Origin: an uncultured Alphaproteobacteria bacterium
Lineage (GTDB): Bacteria > Pseudomonadota > Alphaproteobacteria > CAAHEQ01 > UBA3637
Assembly: GCA_937935995.1 (NCBI GenBank)
Contig: CALGXF010000010.1
Span: 1 to 15,779, forward strand
Direction of reading: 5' to 3'
DNA: 15,779 bases
Below the pieces are notes generated by a model, which had not been told where the DNA came from, searched no databases, and was given only the letters and a program-made list of their open reading frames with translations. A program made the translations under genes and the position numbers. This document shows positions 1 to 6,867 of the stretch, in pieces (the first letter of the stretch is position 1; each line of letters opens with the position of its first letter).

Positions 1-23
1 AAGCGATGCAAGATAAAGTTCAT
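1..23 (-). CDS. Start of an unidentified gene, cut by the window edge
   Basis: Only the first seven codons are visible (M-N-F-I-L-H-R), reading out of the left edge of the window on the minus strand. The start is chosen because a strong promoter lies just upstream (48-77) and purine-rich stretches at about 30-40 (AAGGA and GGGA) could act as ribosome-binding sites. Nothing can be said about the product. It would be the next gene after the DUF1150 gene, but is separated from it by a terminator. Confidence 0.35.
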
Positions 24-47
24 TTTTATTCCCTGTCCTTTTTGAAT

Positions 48-77
48 CTTATACTCTACCCAGTTCGCCTTTGTCAA
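48..77 (-). promoter_or_regulatory. Sigma-70-type promoter for the gene leaving the window on the left
   Basis: On the minus strand a perfect -35 box TTGACA (77-72) is followed by an 18-nt spacer and the -10 box TATAAG (53-48). Transcription would start near 41, giving a leader of about 20 nt before the ATG at 23. The -35 box directly abuts the T-tract of the preceding terminator, which is a compact terminator-promoter junction. Confidence 0.6.
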
Positions 78-103
78 TAAAAAAGCGCTTAATCAAGCGC
101 TTT
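76..103 (-). terminator. Rho-independent terminator of the hsp20-DUF1150 unit
   Basis: A perfect 9-bp stem (AAAGCGCTT at 82-90, AAGCGCTTT at 95-103) with a 4-nt loop is followed on the minus strand by a T-rich run. It lies 10 nt downstream of the DUF1150 stop codon, so it ends the heat-shock transcript. Confidence 0.8.
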
Positions 104-112
104 AAAAGGATT

Positions 113-343
113 TTAATGCACACTCATCGGTGTTAAATCATTTTGTGAAATCAACGCCATTGCCACTTGCCGATCAGCCGCGTATCCCATGCGCGTTCCT
201 TCAGCCGCATAAATCGACCATACTTCTTCGTTGTCGACGATGTCTTTCTTTAAATAAGCCACATCATCAAGACCCCATTGATTCAAATCATCATCCATGG
301 ACAAATCGCATTCGATTAAATTTTTCTTTACAATATTAATCAT
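113..343 (-). CDS. DUF1150 family protein, partner gene of the small heat-shock protein
   Basis: A 76-residue acidic protein matching DUF1150, a small alphaproteobacterial family often found directly after an Hsp20 gene. Seen in the sequence: a central segment with W-S-I-Y-A-A-E-G-T followed by G-Y-A-A-D-R-Q-V-A, and the conserved ending D-L-T-P-M-S-V-H. The biochemical role of the family is not established; its link to Hsp20 suggests a stress or protein-quality function, which is inference. Two ATG codons occur (349 and 343). The one at 343 is preferred because AAGGA (353-349) sits 5 nt upstream of it and overlaps the other. The start overlaps the end of hsp20 by 8 nt, so translation is probably coupled. 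Confidence 0.8.
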   Translation of the reverse strand: MINIVKKNLIECDLSMDDDLNQWGLDDVAYLKKDIVDNEEVWSIYAAEGTRMGYAADRQVAMALISQNDLTPMSVH

Positions 344-791
344 GGTCATCCTTTGTTTGTAACAGCGTTTTTTTCGGCGCGCAAGACGTAATTTTAATTT
401 TTGTCACGGTTTGTTCGGGATTCGGTTTTTCCAAATCAATATGCAAAAGCCCTTTGTCCATAAAAGCCGTTTTCACTTTCATGCCTTGAGCCAAAACAAA
501 AGACCGTTGAAACGTGCGTCCCGCAATTCCGCGATAAATGTATTGCCGCGTTTCTTGATCCGGGCTTTGACGGCCGCGAATAATCAACTGATTGTCTTCA
601 ACGGAAACATCCAAATCTTTTTCATCGTACCCGGCAACAGCCAATGTAATACGCAACGTTTCCGAATCGATTTGTTCAATGTTATAGGGAGGAAATCCGC
701 TTTCACTGCCGGCTTTGGTGACTTGATCCATCATCCGTTCCAAGTTTTCAAATCCCAGCATAAAAGGGGTGTTAAAGGTTAATCTGGCCAT
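336..791 (-). CDS. Small heat-shock protein, Hsp20/IbpA family
   Basis: A 151-residue ATP-independent holdase chaperone that binds unfolding proteins during stress in the cytoplasm. The N-terminus (T-P-F-M-L-G-F-E-N-L-E-R) is typical of class A bacterial sHsps of the IbpA/HspH type. The alpha-crystallin domain covers roughly residues 36-130: P-P-Y-N-I-E near its start, L-A-V-A-G-Y-D-E-K-D-L in the middle, and R-G-I-A-G-R-T-F-Q-R-S-F-V-L after it. The C-terminal tail carries an I-K-I element that could serve as the I-x-I anchoring motif. ATG codons occur at 797 and 791; 791 is chosen because GGAG lies 7 nt upstream of it, whereas only 1 nt separates it from the other. A heat-shock-type promoter lies between this gene and dnaA, and DUF1150 follows with overlap. 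Confidence 0.92.
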   Translation of the reverse strand: MARLTFNTPFMLGFENLERMMDQVTKAGSESGFPPYNIEQIDSETLRITLAVAGYDEKDLDVSVEDNQLIIRGRQSPDQETRQYIYRGIAGRTFQRSFVLAQGMKVKTAFMDKGLLHIDLEKPNPEQTVTKIKITSCAPKKTLLQTKDDHD

Positions 792-818
792 TCTCATTCT
801 CCATCGTTGTTATAGGGA

Positions 819-847
819 AGATAGGGTCCGAGACACCTTTTCGCAAG
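819..847 (-). promoter_or_regulatory. Putative RpoH (sigma-32) heat-shock promoter of hsp20
   Basis: On the minus strand CTTG (847-844), an 18-nt spacer and CCTATCT (825-819) fit the alphaproteobacterial sigma-32 pattern CTTG-N17/18-CYTATNT. The start site would fall near 810, about 20 nt before the hsp20 ATG. The match lies just past the dnaA stop codon, in the only gap available for an hsp20 promoter. Confidence 0.6.
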
Positions 848-858
848 AGGACGGCTCA

Positions 859-2241
859 TCATACACTTAAACTCCGTTTTAAAGCAGTTATGTCTTCCGT
901 TAAACCGGCATCACTTGTGATTTTGTCTTCAATCGTCCGCACAGCATGGATAATCGTCGTGTGGTCACGGTCAAAAGCCGCTCCGATTTCCGGCAGAGAC
1001 TTCGTTGTCAATACTTTGGCCAAATACATCGCAATTTGGCGCGGCCGGGCAATTTTACGATCTCTGCGTGTGGATTTTAAATCCGATAGTTTCAACGTAT
1101 AATAATCAGCCACTGCTTTTTGAATGTCGGCAATCGATAATTCTTTTTCATACGTGTTTAATAAATCTTTTAATAATGCCTTTGTGTTATCTAATGTAAT
1201 CGCCGTTCCCAATAATTGCGTGCTGGCAACGACTCGTTTTAAAGCGCCTTCCAATTCACGGACATTGGTCGTAATGCGTTCGGCCAGAAATTCAATGACA
1301 TCCTGCGGTACATCCGCTTCCAACAAAGCCGCTTTCGATTGCAAAATGCCGATTCGCATTTCATATGTCGTCGGATGAATGTCAACGACTAACCCTTGCG
1401 CCATGCGCGTTTTTAACCGGTCTTCAATTCCTTTTAAGTCCAGCGGAGAACTGTCGGAAGATAAAACAATTTGTTTGCCTTGATCAATCAACGCATTAAA
1501 CGTGTGGAAAAATTCTTCTTGCGTTGCTTTTTTGCCGCAAATGAATTGCACGTCATCAATCATCAAGACATCGACCGAACGGAATAAATCACGGAAAGAA
1601 ACCGTATCATCAAACCGCAAAGCCCGAACGAATTGATACATAAATTTTTCGGCGGATAAATAAAGAACGCGCCGGCCCGAAGCTGATTTTTGAATCGACG
1701 CGGCAATCGCATGCATCAAATGCGTTTTACCTAACCCGACCGAACTGTGCAAATAAAGCGGATTAAATGTGATTTCTTCGGAGTCGGCGATTCGTTTGGC
1801 AGCCGCAAAAGCAAACTCATTGGATTTGCCGACGACATAATTTTCAAACGTAAAATGCGGATCCAAATACGTATTTTCAAATTCAGCCAACACATCCGCC
1901 GGAGCCTGTTCCGATGCTGCCGTGCTATCGGTCGAAACGTCCGGAGTCGATTCTTCTGACACCGTCGGAACAACGTGAGACCGGATTTTTAAAGAAACAC
2001 TGCGAATCGAAGGGTTTTCGTCTTTCCAAACCGAACAAATGACCGCATCGTATTCTTTTTCTTTCATCCATTCGTGCATGAAACGAGTCGGAACAGCCAA
2101 ACACACGTCACCGTTTTCCTGAAACTGCGGCTCCATCTGGTCAAGCCAGCGGTTTAAGACGGCGTCTTTGGAATTAAGGCGAACCTTGTGACAGACGGCT
2201 TCCCATTGCTGTTGAAGGATCTCCTGTGACGTGTTGCTCAT
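859..2241 (-). CDS. dnaA: Chromosomal replication initiator DnaA
   Basis: A 460-residue AAA+ protein that binds DnaA boxes and melts the origin. Domain I is about residues 1-88, followed by a Ser/Thr/Ala-rich linker to about 117. The AAA+ region has Walker A at 166-173 (G-L-G-K-T, with K172), Walker B L-M-I-D-D (D229, D230), sensor 1 near L-S-S-D-S-S (260-265), the arginine-finger segment around R279 and sensor 2 N-V-R-E-L-E-G-A (326-333). Domain IV has the basic loop R-P-R-Q (399-402) and the DNA-binding signature D-H-T-T-I-I-H-A (426-433). Length is near the family norm. Oddity: the Walker A loop begins S-S-V-G-L-G-K-T where most DnaA proteins have G-G or G-x. The start is supported by GGAG 6 nt upstream. 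It follows rpsT on the same strand but has its own promoter region. Confidence 0.98.
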   Translation of the reverse strand: MSNTSQEILQQQWEAVCHKVRLNSKDAVLNRWLDQMEPQFQENGDVCLAVPTRFMHEWMKEKEYDAVICSVWKDENPSIRSVSLKIRSHVVPTVSEESTPDVSTDSTAASEQAPADVLAEFENTYLDPHFTFENYVVGKSNEFAFAAAKRIADSEEITFNPLYLHSSVGLGKTHLMHAIAASIQKSASGRRVLYLSAEKFMYQFVRALRFDDTVSFRDLFRSVDVLMIDDVQFICGKKATQEEFFHTFNALIDQGKQIVLSSDSSPLDLKGIEDRLKTRMAQGLVVDIHPTTYEMRIGILQSKAALLEADVPQDVIEFLAERITTNVRELEGALKRVVASTQLLGTAITLDNTKALLKDLLNTYEKELSIADIQKAVADYYTLKLSDLKSTRRDRKIARPRQIAMYLAKVLTTKSLPEIGAAFDRDHTTIIHAVRTIEDKITSDAGLTEDITALKRSLSV

Positions 2242-2276
2242 TCTCTTCTCCCGTTTTCCTGCAACCTGACACGCAA

Positions 2277-2325
2277 CTCTTTATGAACACAACTTCCTTT
2301 GTCGGCTCTTTACGTACATAAAGAG
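2277..2325 (-). promoter_or_regulatory. Alternative hairpins in the dnaA leader
   Basis: In the minus-strand leader, CTCTTTA (2325-2319) can pair locally with TAAAGAG (2312-2306) across a 6-nt loop. The same strand extended by two bases, CTCTTTATG (2325-2317), is perfectly complementary to CATAAAGAG (2285-2277), closer to the gene. The two pairings exclude each other. The region lies about 35-85 nt before the dnaA start codon. A regulatory role is inference. Confidence 0.3.
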
Positions 2326-2386
2326 AGATGTTCGGCTTCACTTTCCATATCAAGGTGATTGACCTCGACTCTCGATTGATACGTTG

Positions 2387-2415
2387 ATATTAAAAAGGGG
2401 TTCTTTTTTTATCAA
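2387..2415 (-). promoter_or_regulatory. Putative dnaA promoter overlapping a DnaA-box-like site
   Basis: On the minus strand TTGATA (2415-2410), a 17-nt spacer and TAATAT (2392-2387) resemble a sigma-70 promoter, placing the start near 2380 and giving a leader of about 140 nt. The -35 box overlaps TTATCAACA (plus strand 2409-2417), one mismatch from the DnaA box TTATCCACA, as expected for an autoregulated dnaA gene. A second possible promoter farther upstream (TTGACG at 2643-2638, TATAAG at 2622-2617) has only a 15-nt spacer. Confidence 0.4.
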
Positions 2416-2736
2416 CAAAACTTTTTATCATTTGTGCAATTAAATTGCTTGACGCAATATCTTGATTCTATGAATCAATATGTTGTGTTTTGGTATGTAA
2501 AGTATTGAATTTAAAATAAATGTGCGGGCATACACATGCATGGGGTTGCCGGGATTGAAAAAGTGACTCGTTTGGGACAGGGGCGGGACTCGGATTTTTC
2601 GGAGTCGGGTGAGCGGCTTATAAGAAAAAGAATCGTTCGTCAAGCAAAAAGAGCCGACCAAGCGTTTTTTTATGAAGCGGCGGGACTCTTGACCAAAGAA
2701 GCAAGTTTTTGAGGAACGATAAAAAAATTCGTACAT

Positions 2737-2761
2737 AAAAAAACCGCCCCGATTGGAGCGG
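2737..2761 (-). terminator. Rho-independent terminator of rpsT
   Basis: On the minus strand CCGCTCC (2761-2755) pairs with GGGGCGG (2750-2744) through six Watson-Crick pairs and one G-U pair, with a 4-nt loop and a run of seven T residues after it. It starts about 20 nt beyond the rpsT stop codon and separates rpsT transcription from dnaA. Confidence 0.85.
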
Positions 2762-2781
2762 CTTTGATTTATTTTCCGGCA

Positions 2782-3042
2782 TTACATATTTTTAATGCGA
2801 GCAGATAATCTGGATGTTTTCCGGGAAGCTGCCAAAGGTTTCATAACACCTTTTCGTGCCGCTTTGCTTAAAGCAGATTCGGCCGCCACAAAGTTTGCTT
2901 TGGCTTCTTCTTTGTTTCCACCCAAAATCGCTTTTTCAACTTTCTTCACAAAAGTGCGAACTCTGCTGATATAAGAAGCATTGAATTCAGCAGCCTTTTG
3001 GTTTCTTTTAATACGTGTTTTTGCCGATTTATGATTGGCCAT
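2782..3042 (-). CDS. rpsT: 30S ribosomal protein S20
   Basis: An 86-residue highly basic protein that binds 16S rRNA in the 30S subunit. The N-terminus M-A-N-H-K-S-A-K-T-R-I-K-R-N is the classic S20 signature, and the helical, Lys/Arg/Ala-rich body with A-R-K-G-V-M and S-R-K-T-S-R-L fits throughout. Length is as usual. Only a weak ribosome-binding site (AAGG, 9-10 nt upstream) precedes the ATG. A consensus promoter lies upstream and a strong terminator downstream, so it is probably transcribed alone. rpsT directly upstream of dnaA is a familiar arrangement in Alphaproteobacteria. Confidence 0.97.
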   Translation of the reverse strand: MANHKSAKTRIKRNQKAAEFNASYISRVRTFVKKVEKAILGGNKEEAKANFVAAESALSKAARKGVMKPLAASRKTSRLSARIKNM

Positions 3043-3093
3043 GTTCTTTATACCTTAAAAAAAATAATTAATTCATCAAACGTTAGGGTTCTC

Positions 3094-3122
3094 CTTTTAG
3101 CTTAAAAAAACAAAGTTGTCAA
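3094..3122 (-). promoter_or_regulatory. Promoter of rpsT
   Basis: On the minus strand a perfect TTGACA (3122-3117), a 17-nt spacer and TAAAAG (3099-3094) lie about 45 nt upstream of a fitting leader for rpsT. The strong -35 box suits a ribosomal protein gene. Confidence 0.7.
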
Positions 3123-3131
3123 GCAATTATT

Positions 3132-3165
3132 TCAAAAGAAGCCCGTTAAGAGGCGCCTTGAACGG
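3132..3165 (-). terminator. Probable terminator of the exported-protein pair
   Basis: On the minus strand CCGTT-c-AAG (3165-3157) pairs with CTT-AACGG (3150-3143) with one bulged base and a 6-nt loop, followed by the pyrimidine-rich GCTTCTTTT. It starts 11 nt after the stop codon at 3176. The T-tract is imperfect, so confidence is moderate. Confidence 0.45.
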
Positions 3166-3175
3166 AAACAGTTTG

Positions 3176-3529
3176 TTAAACGGCGTCGGTTTTTAATTCA
3201 AAATGAACAATCAAAAGACCTTTTTGAGACTCAAAAGTCAACGTCAATCGTTCATTCTCCCGTTCATACACATTTTTTTGGACTTGGTTCCAGCCCAGCG
3301 CCGGCAACGTTTCTTGATAAAACGTTTCTACTTGTTTTTGCGTCAGCGTTTCGGATTGCTGATAAGATTGCAAAATCCGACCTTCAGGTGCATCAAACGA
3401 CATAGATAAATCGTCTACCTGCATTAATTCATCCATTTGCGGTAAATCTTCGGTGCCTTCGATAAACGCCGCTTGCAAAGGGCAGATGATAAAAAAGAAA
3501 AGCAGGACAGAAACGATTTTGTTTTTCAT
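3176..3529 (-). CDS. Small exported protein of unknown function
   Basis: A 117-residue protein with a clear Sec signal peptide: K-N-K at the start, a hydrophobic core rich in L, F and I (residues 6-18), and a likely cut after Q-A-A near residue 21. The mature part contains D-L-P-Q-M-D-E-L, the segment F-D-A-P-E-G-R-I, and Y-Q-E-T-L-P-A-L-G-W followed by an alternating hydrophobic pattern suggesting a small alpha/beta domain. It resembles uncharacterised alphaproteobacterial periplasmic proteins with an F-D-x-P-x-G-R-I motif, but I cannot name a family. The start lies only 3 nt after the stop codon of the upstream Sel1-repeat gene and has no strong ribosome-binding site, so translational coupling is likely. 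There is no lipobox cysteine. Confidence 0.75.
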   Translation of the reverse strand: MKNKIVSVLLFFFIICPLQAAFIEGTEDLPQMDELMQVDDLSMSFDAPEGRILQSYQQSETLTQKQVETFYQETLPALGWNQVQKNVYERENERLTLTFESQKGLLIVHFELKTDAV

Positions 3530-3532
3530 GTG

Positions 3533-4270
3533 TTACCGTGTCGGCATCGGCGCCATGTTTAAATCATTTTGGGAAAAAATCGGTTCATTGGCTTTGGCAG
3601 CCTGTGTTCGAGGCCGCGGTGCGCCGCCGGATTTGGTTAATGTCGGTTTGACCGAGCCGGTTGCCGGTGCAGCCGAAGCAACGGAAGGCGTTTGTTTCGG
3701 TTTGGCACGCGGCCGGATTTTGCCGTACCGTTCCAAATCGGAAATGTCTTTTTTCAATTCGGACAGCTGTGTTTTCATGTCCTCATAAGCTTGTTTTTCG
3801 GCGGCCAGTTCTTGTTCTCGGGTCATTTTGATGGTTCCGATGAGATTGGCCAGCGAATTGGTTGATAATTCAATGTCTTGAATAGATAAAAATTGTTCGA
3901 TGGAAGCCCCCAACTGGTCAGCTTCTTCATTGCCGTTTAACGCGGCCAGCGTTGCCCATTTATAGGCGGCTAAATCGCTTTTGGGTAACCCGATGCCTTT
4001 ATGATACATTTTGGCGATTTCCAATTGCGCCCCGACATGGCCGGCAAAGGCGGAAGATAAAAGACAGTAAGCTGCCCCCATGCGTGCCGAACCTGTTTCG
4101 TCCAACAACCGAACACCGATGTCATATAATTCGTCCGCGTCAAAAGTCGTATCGCATTCGGGCGGAATAATCATTTCATCGCCGTTGTCATCGAACCCCC
4201 AAAAAGCTTCCTGCGCCATCACGCCGGGAGCGATTAGAAGAAAACCGATTAAAAGCCATTTTTTCAACAT
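3533..4270 (-). CDS. Exported Sel1-like repeat protein with coiled coil and Pro/Ala-rich tail
   Basis: A 245-residue protein. An N-terminal signal peptide (K-K-W then a hydrophobic stretch ending V-M-A-Q) probably ends at about residue 19-20. Residues about 62-115 form Sel1/TPR-like repeats, with A-A-Y-C-L-L-S-S-A-F-A-G-H, I-A-K-M-Y-H-K-G-I-G-L and A-A-Y-K-W-A-T-L-A-A as helix signatures. A charged heptad-like stretch (about 148-182, rich in E, K, Q, L) suggests a coiled coil. The last 60 residues are low-complexity Pro/Ala/Lys/Thr. Sel1 repeats mediate protein-protein contacts, often in the cell envelope; the partner is unknown. AAGGA lies 7 nt before the ATG. It is the first gene of a two-gene unit with the small exported protein, divergent from glgP. 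Confidence 0.8.
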   Translation of the reverse strand: MLKKWLLIGFLLIAPGVMAQEAFWGFDDNGDEMIIPPECDTTFDADELYDIGVRLLDETGSARMGAAYCLLSSAFAGHVGAQLEIAKMYHKGIGLPKSDLAAYKWATLAALNGNEEADQLGASIEQFLSIQDIELSTNSLANLIGTIKMTREQELAAEKQAYEDMKTQLSELKKDISDLERYGKIRPRAKPKQTPSVASAAPATGSVKPTLTKSGGAPRPRTQAAKANEPIFSQNDLNMAPMPTR

Positions 4271-4409
4271 CGAACTGTCCTTTAGTCTGCTTTTTGAATG
4301 AATAAGTCTAGCATAAAATCGTTTCCTTTAATATAAAGTTAATTTTTTTGTAAAATAATACGATTTGTTGTAAAGTACCGAAAGCATTTGAAACGAAAAG
4401 GAGAGAAAC

Positions 4410-6860
4410 ATGTCTGTCAAAACGGCCTTTAAAAAGCCAACGGCGCAGGAAATGGCCCGCCTCATCGAGTGGCACATGAAATATACATTGTGTAAACAGA
4501 TGAGCGAAGCCACGAAAGAACACTTGTTTACGGCATTGGCGCTGGCCGTGCGTGATTTGTGCATTGATCAAATGTTTGCAACGGCGGCGCGTCATTCCAG
4601 CAAAGATCCCAAACGGGTTTATTACTTGTCTTTGGAATATTTAATCGGTCGGCTGTTGGAAAACAATCTGCATAACTTCGGTATTTACGACTTGCTGGAC
4701 AAGATTAAGCTTGATAATCCCATTCCGTTAAAAGAAGTGTTGGATTCGGAATATGATCCGGCGTTGGGAAACGGCGGTTTAGGTCGGTTAGCGGCGTGTT
4801 TTTTGGATTCGATTGCAACGTTGGGATTACCCGGATACGGATATGGCATCAATTACCAATTCGGTTTGTTCCGTCAGCGGTTTGAAAACGGGTATCAAAA
4901 AGAATCGGCTGATTCGTGGCTGGAGAGGGCGTCTCCGTGGCAAATTGAACGTTCTGACCGGGCAACTTATGTGCCGATTCGGGGGCGCATTCATTACGAT
5001 GAACGCGACGGAATTCGGTACCCCAGATGGGTCGATGCCGATCATATCATGGGGATTCCGTATGATATGCCGATTGTGGGATTCGGTGGAACAACGGTTA
5101 ACTATTTGCGTTTGTTTTCGGCACATGCGACCAATGCGTTGGATTTGCAAGTGTTTAATTCCGGCGGCTATGTGGATGCGGTGGAAAAAAACATTGAAGT
5201 CGAAACGATTTCCAAAGTGTTGTATCCATCCGATTCGTTTGAAGCCGGACGGAATTTGCGCCTTGTTCAACAATATTTCTTTGTGGCGTGCTCCATTAAC
5301 GATATTTTGCGCCGGTTTTTAGAAGATTACGACGATTTGCATCTGTTGCCGGAAAAAGTGGTGATTCAGTTAAACGATACTCATCCGACGCTGGCGATTG
5401 TTGAATTGATGCGGATTTTAATGGACGTTCACGGGTTCAGCTTTGAAGACGCTTTTGACGTGACCAGCCGGACGATGGCTTACACGAATCATACGTTGTT
5501 GCCCGAAGCGTTGGAAAAATGGTCCGTTAAAATGTTTGAAGAAAATTTGCCGCGCCATTTGCTGATTATTTATGACATCAATGAATGGCTGATGAAAACA
5601 GTTCGGGACAAATATCCCGGAGACGATGGCAAACTGTCTCGGATGAGCGTGTTTGAAGAAGGCGTTGACAAGAAAGTGCGGATGGCGCATTTGGCTATTA
5701 CGGGCAGCTTTTCCGTCAATGGTGTGGCAGAGTTGCATACAAAACTGATTGAAACAAATTTGGTGCCGGATTTTTATGAATTATGGCCCGAAAAGTTTAA
5801 TAATAAAACAAACGGTGTAACGCCGCGGCGGTGGTTGTTGGATTGCAATACGGATTTAGCCAACTTGATTTCATCGCGAATAGGAGACGATTGGATAACG
5901 GATTTGGCGCATTTGCGCAAGTTGGAAGCATATATCAATGACAACGGATTTTTAAATGAATTCATGGCCGTGAAAGAATTAAATAAAAAACGGCTGGCGG
6001 ATTTTATTTTAAGAACGACCGGCATTATGGCCGATACGAATTCGATTTTTGACGTGCAAGTCAAACGAATCCATGAATATAAACGTCAGTTATTGAATGC
6101 TTTGCACATTATTCATCAATATTTAAGCATTATCGAAGACGGGAAACAGCTTTCGTCGCCGAAAACATACATCTTCGGTGGAAAAGCGGCGCCGGAATAC
6201 ACAATGGCGAAATTAATCATTAAATTAATTAATAACATCGCGCGGGTGGTCAACCATGACCCCAGAGCTTCGGAACAAATGAAAGTCGCGTTTATTCCGG
6301 ATTATAAAGTGTCTGTGGCGGAGATTATTTTCCCGGGCTCGGACGTTTCCGAACAAATTTCCACCGCCGGATTTGAAGCATCCGGCACGGGTAACATGAA
6401 ATTCATGTTAAACGGGGCTTTGACAATCGGTACATTAGACGGAGCCAATATTGAAATCCGGGACGAAGCCGGGTCGGATAATTTTTATTTATTCGGGCTG
6501 ACGGCGGACGAAGTCAATCAACGTCATCGGGACGGGTCGCATAAACCGTGGGATTATTACAATAATGATGCGCGGATTAAACGTGTGATGGACACATTGA
6601 CATCCAGCTTGTTCTGCGATGATGAACCGGGCTTGTTTACGCCGATTTTCCAAAACATCATGTTCAATGACTTTTACATGATTTTAGCGGATTTTGACGC
6701 TTATGTAGCTGTTCAGGAAAAAGTGGAAAAAGATTATGCCAACCAGATGGGATGGGCGCGCAAAGCGTTATTTAATGTTGCGCGGAGCGGAAAATTCTCG
6801 TCTGACCGGACAATCACGCAGTATGCGAACGATATTTGGCATGTTAAATCAACGCTGTAG
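4410..6860 (+). CDS. glgP: Glycogen/starch/alpha-glucan phosphorylase
   Basis: An 816-residue glycosyltransferase family 35 enzyme that releases glucose-1-phosphate from alpha-1,4-glucans using phosphate and pyridoxal phosphate. Family signatures run the full length: Y-L-S-L-E-Y-L-I-G-R-L-L near residue 71, G-N-G-G-L-G-R-L-A-A-C near 116, N-D-T-H-P-T near 322, N-G-V-T-P-R-R-W near 471, V-K-R-I-H-E-Y-K-R-Q near 550 and the PLP site G-T-G-N-M-K-F with the probable Schiff-base lysine K664. Length is normal for bacterial GlgP, with no truncation. An AAGGAG sequence lies about 6 nt before the ATG. No other glycogen genes are visible. trmB follows after 7 nt in probable co-transcription. The 139-nt gap to the divergent gene at 4270 is AT-rich, but I see only a weak promoter there. 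Confidence 0.97.
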   Translation: MSVKTAFKKPTAQEMARLIEWHMKYTLCKQMSEATKEHLFTALALAVRDLCIDQMFATAARHSSKDPKRVYYLSLEYLIGRLLENNLHNFGIYDLLDKIKLDNPIPLKEVLDSEYDPALGNGGLGRLAACFLDSIATLGLPGYGYGINYQFGLFRQRFENGYQKESADSWLERASPWQIERSDRATYVPIRGRIHYDERDGIRYPRWVDADHIMGIPYDMPIVGFGGTTVNYLRLFSAHATNALDLQVFNSGGYVDAVEKNIEVETISKVLYPSDSFEAGRNLRLVQQYFFVACSINDILRRFLEDYDDLHLLPEKVVIQLNDTHPTLAIVELMRILMDVHGFSFEDAFDVTSRTMAYTNHTLLPEALEKWSVKMFEENLPRHLLIIYDINEWLMKTVRDKYPGDDGKLSRMSVFEEGVDKKVRMAHLAITGSFSVNGVAELHTKLIETNLVPDFYELWPEKFNNKTNGVTPRRWLLDCNTDLANLISSRIGDDWITDLAHLRKLEAYINDNGFLNEFMAVKELNKKRLADFILRTTGIMADTNSIFDVQVKRIHEYKRQLLNALHIIHQYLSIIEDGKQLSSPKTYIFGGKAAPEYTMAKLIIKLINNIARVVNHDPRASEQMKVAFIPDYKVSVAEIIFPGSDVSEQISTAGFEASGTGNMKFMLNGALTIGTLDGANIEIRDEAGSDNFYLFGLTADEVNQRHRDGSHKPWDYYNNDARIKRVMDTLTSSLFCDDEPGLFTPIFQNIMFNDFYMILADFDAYVAVQEKVEKDYANQMGWARKALFNVARSGKFSSDRTITQYANDIWHVKSTL

Positions 6861-6867
6861 GCCGAAC

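Larger units (their letters stand above)
2242..2736. other. dnaA upstream region: AT-rich core and GANTC cluster, possible regulatory or origin DNA
   Basis: About 500 bp without a convincing gene lies between dnaA and the rpsT terminator. The stretch 2400-2520 is AT-rich and contains inverted repeats: GCAATT-A-AATTGC near 2437-2449, ATTGC-N5-GCAAT near 2444-2458, and TTGATTC-TAT-GAATCAA at 2462-2478. Eight GANTC sites occur between 2367 and 2688 (at 2367, 2464, 2472, 2565, 2587, 2602, 2630, 2684). Two DnaA-box-like sites with one mismatch are present (TTATGAACA at 2281, TTATCAACA at 2409). The decamer GGCGGGACTC occurs twice (2582-2591, 2679-2688). A role as origin or cell-cycle control region is inference; no perfect DnaA box was found. 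Confidence 0.4.

Noticed and set aside
2655..2700. tRNA-3'-end-like sequence on the minus strand (GGTCAAGAGTCCCGCC)
   Set aside because: No matching acceptor, D-arm or anticodon arm upstream and no CCA; the similarity is limited to a few bases and the decamer is repeated nearby without any tRNA context.
2440..2736. 98-codon minus-strand open frame in the dnaA upstream region
   Set aside because: No ribosome-binding site or recognisable protein features; it covers AT-rich repeats and the GANTC cluster and its start abuts the rpsT terminator.
6736..6867. Extended N-terminus of TrmB reaching into glgP
   Set aside because: The extension overlaps glgP in another frame, while the ATG at 6868 gives the normal family length and N-terminus.
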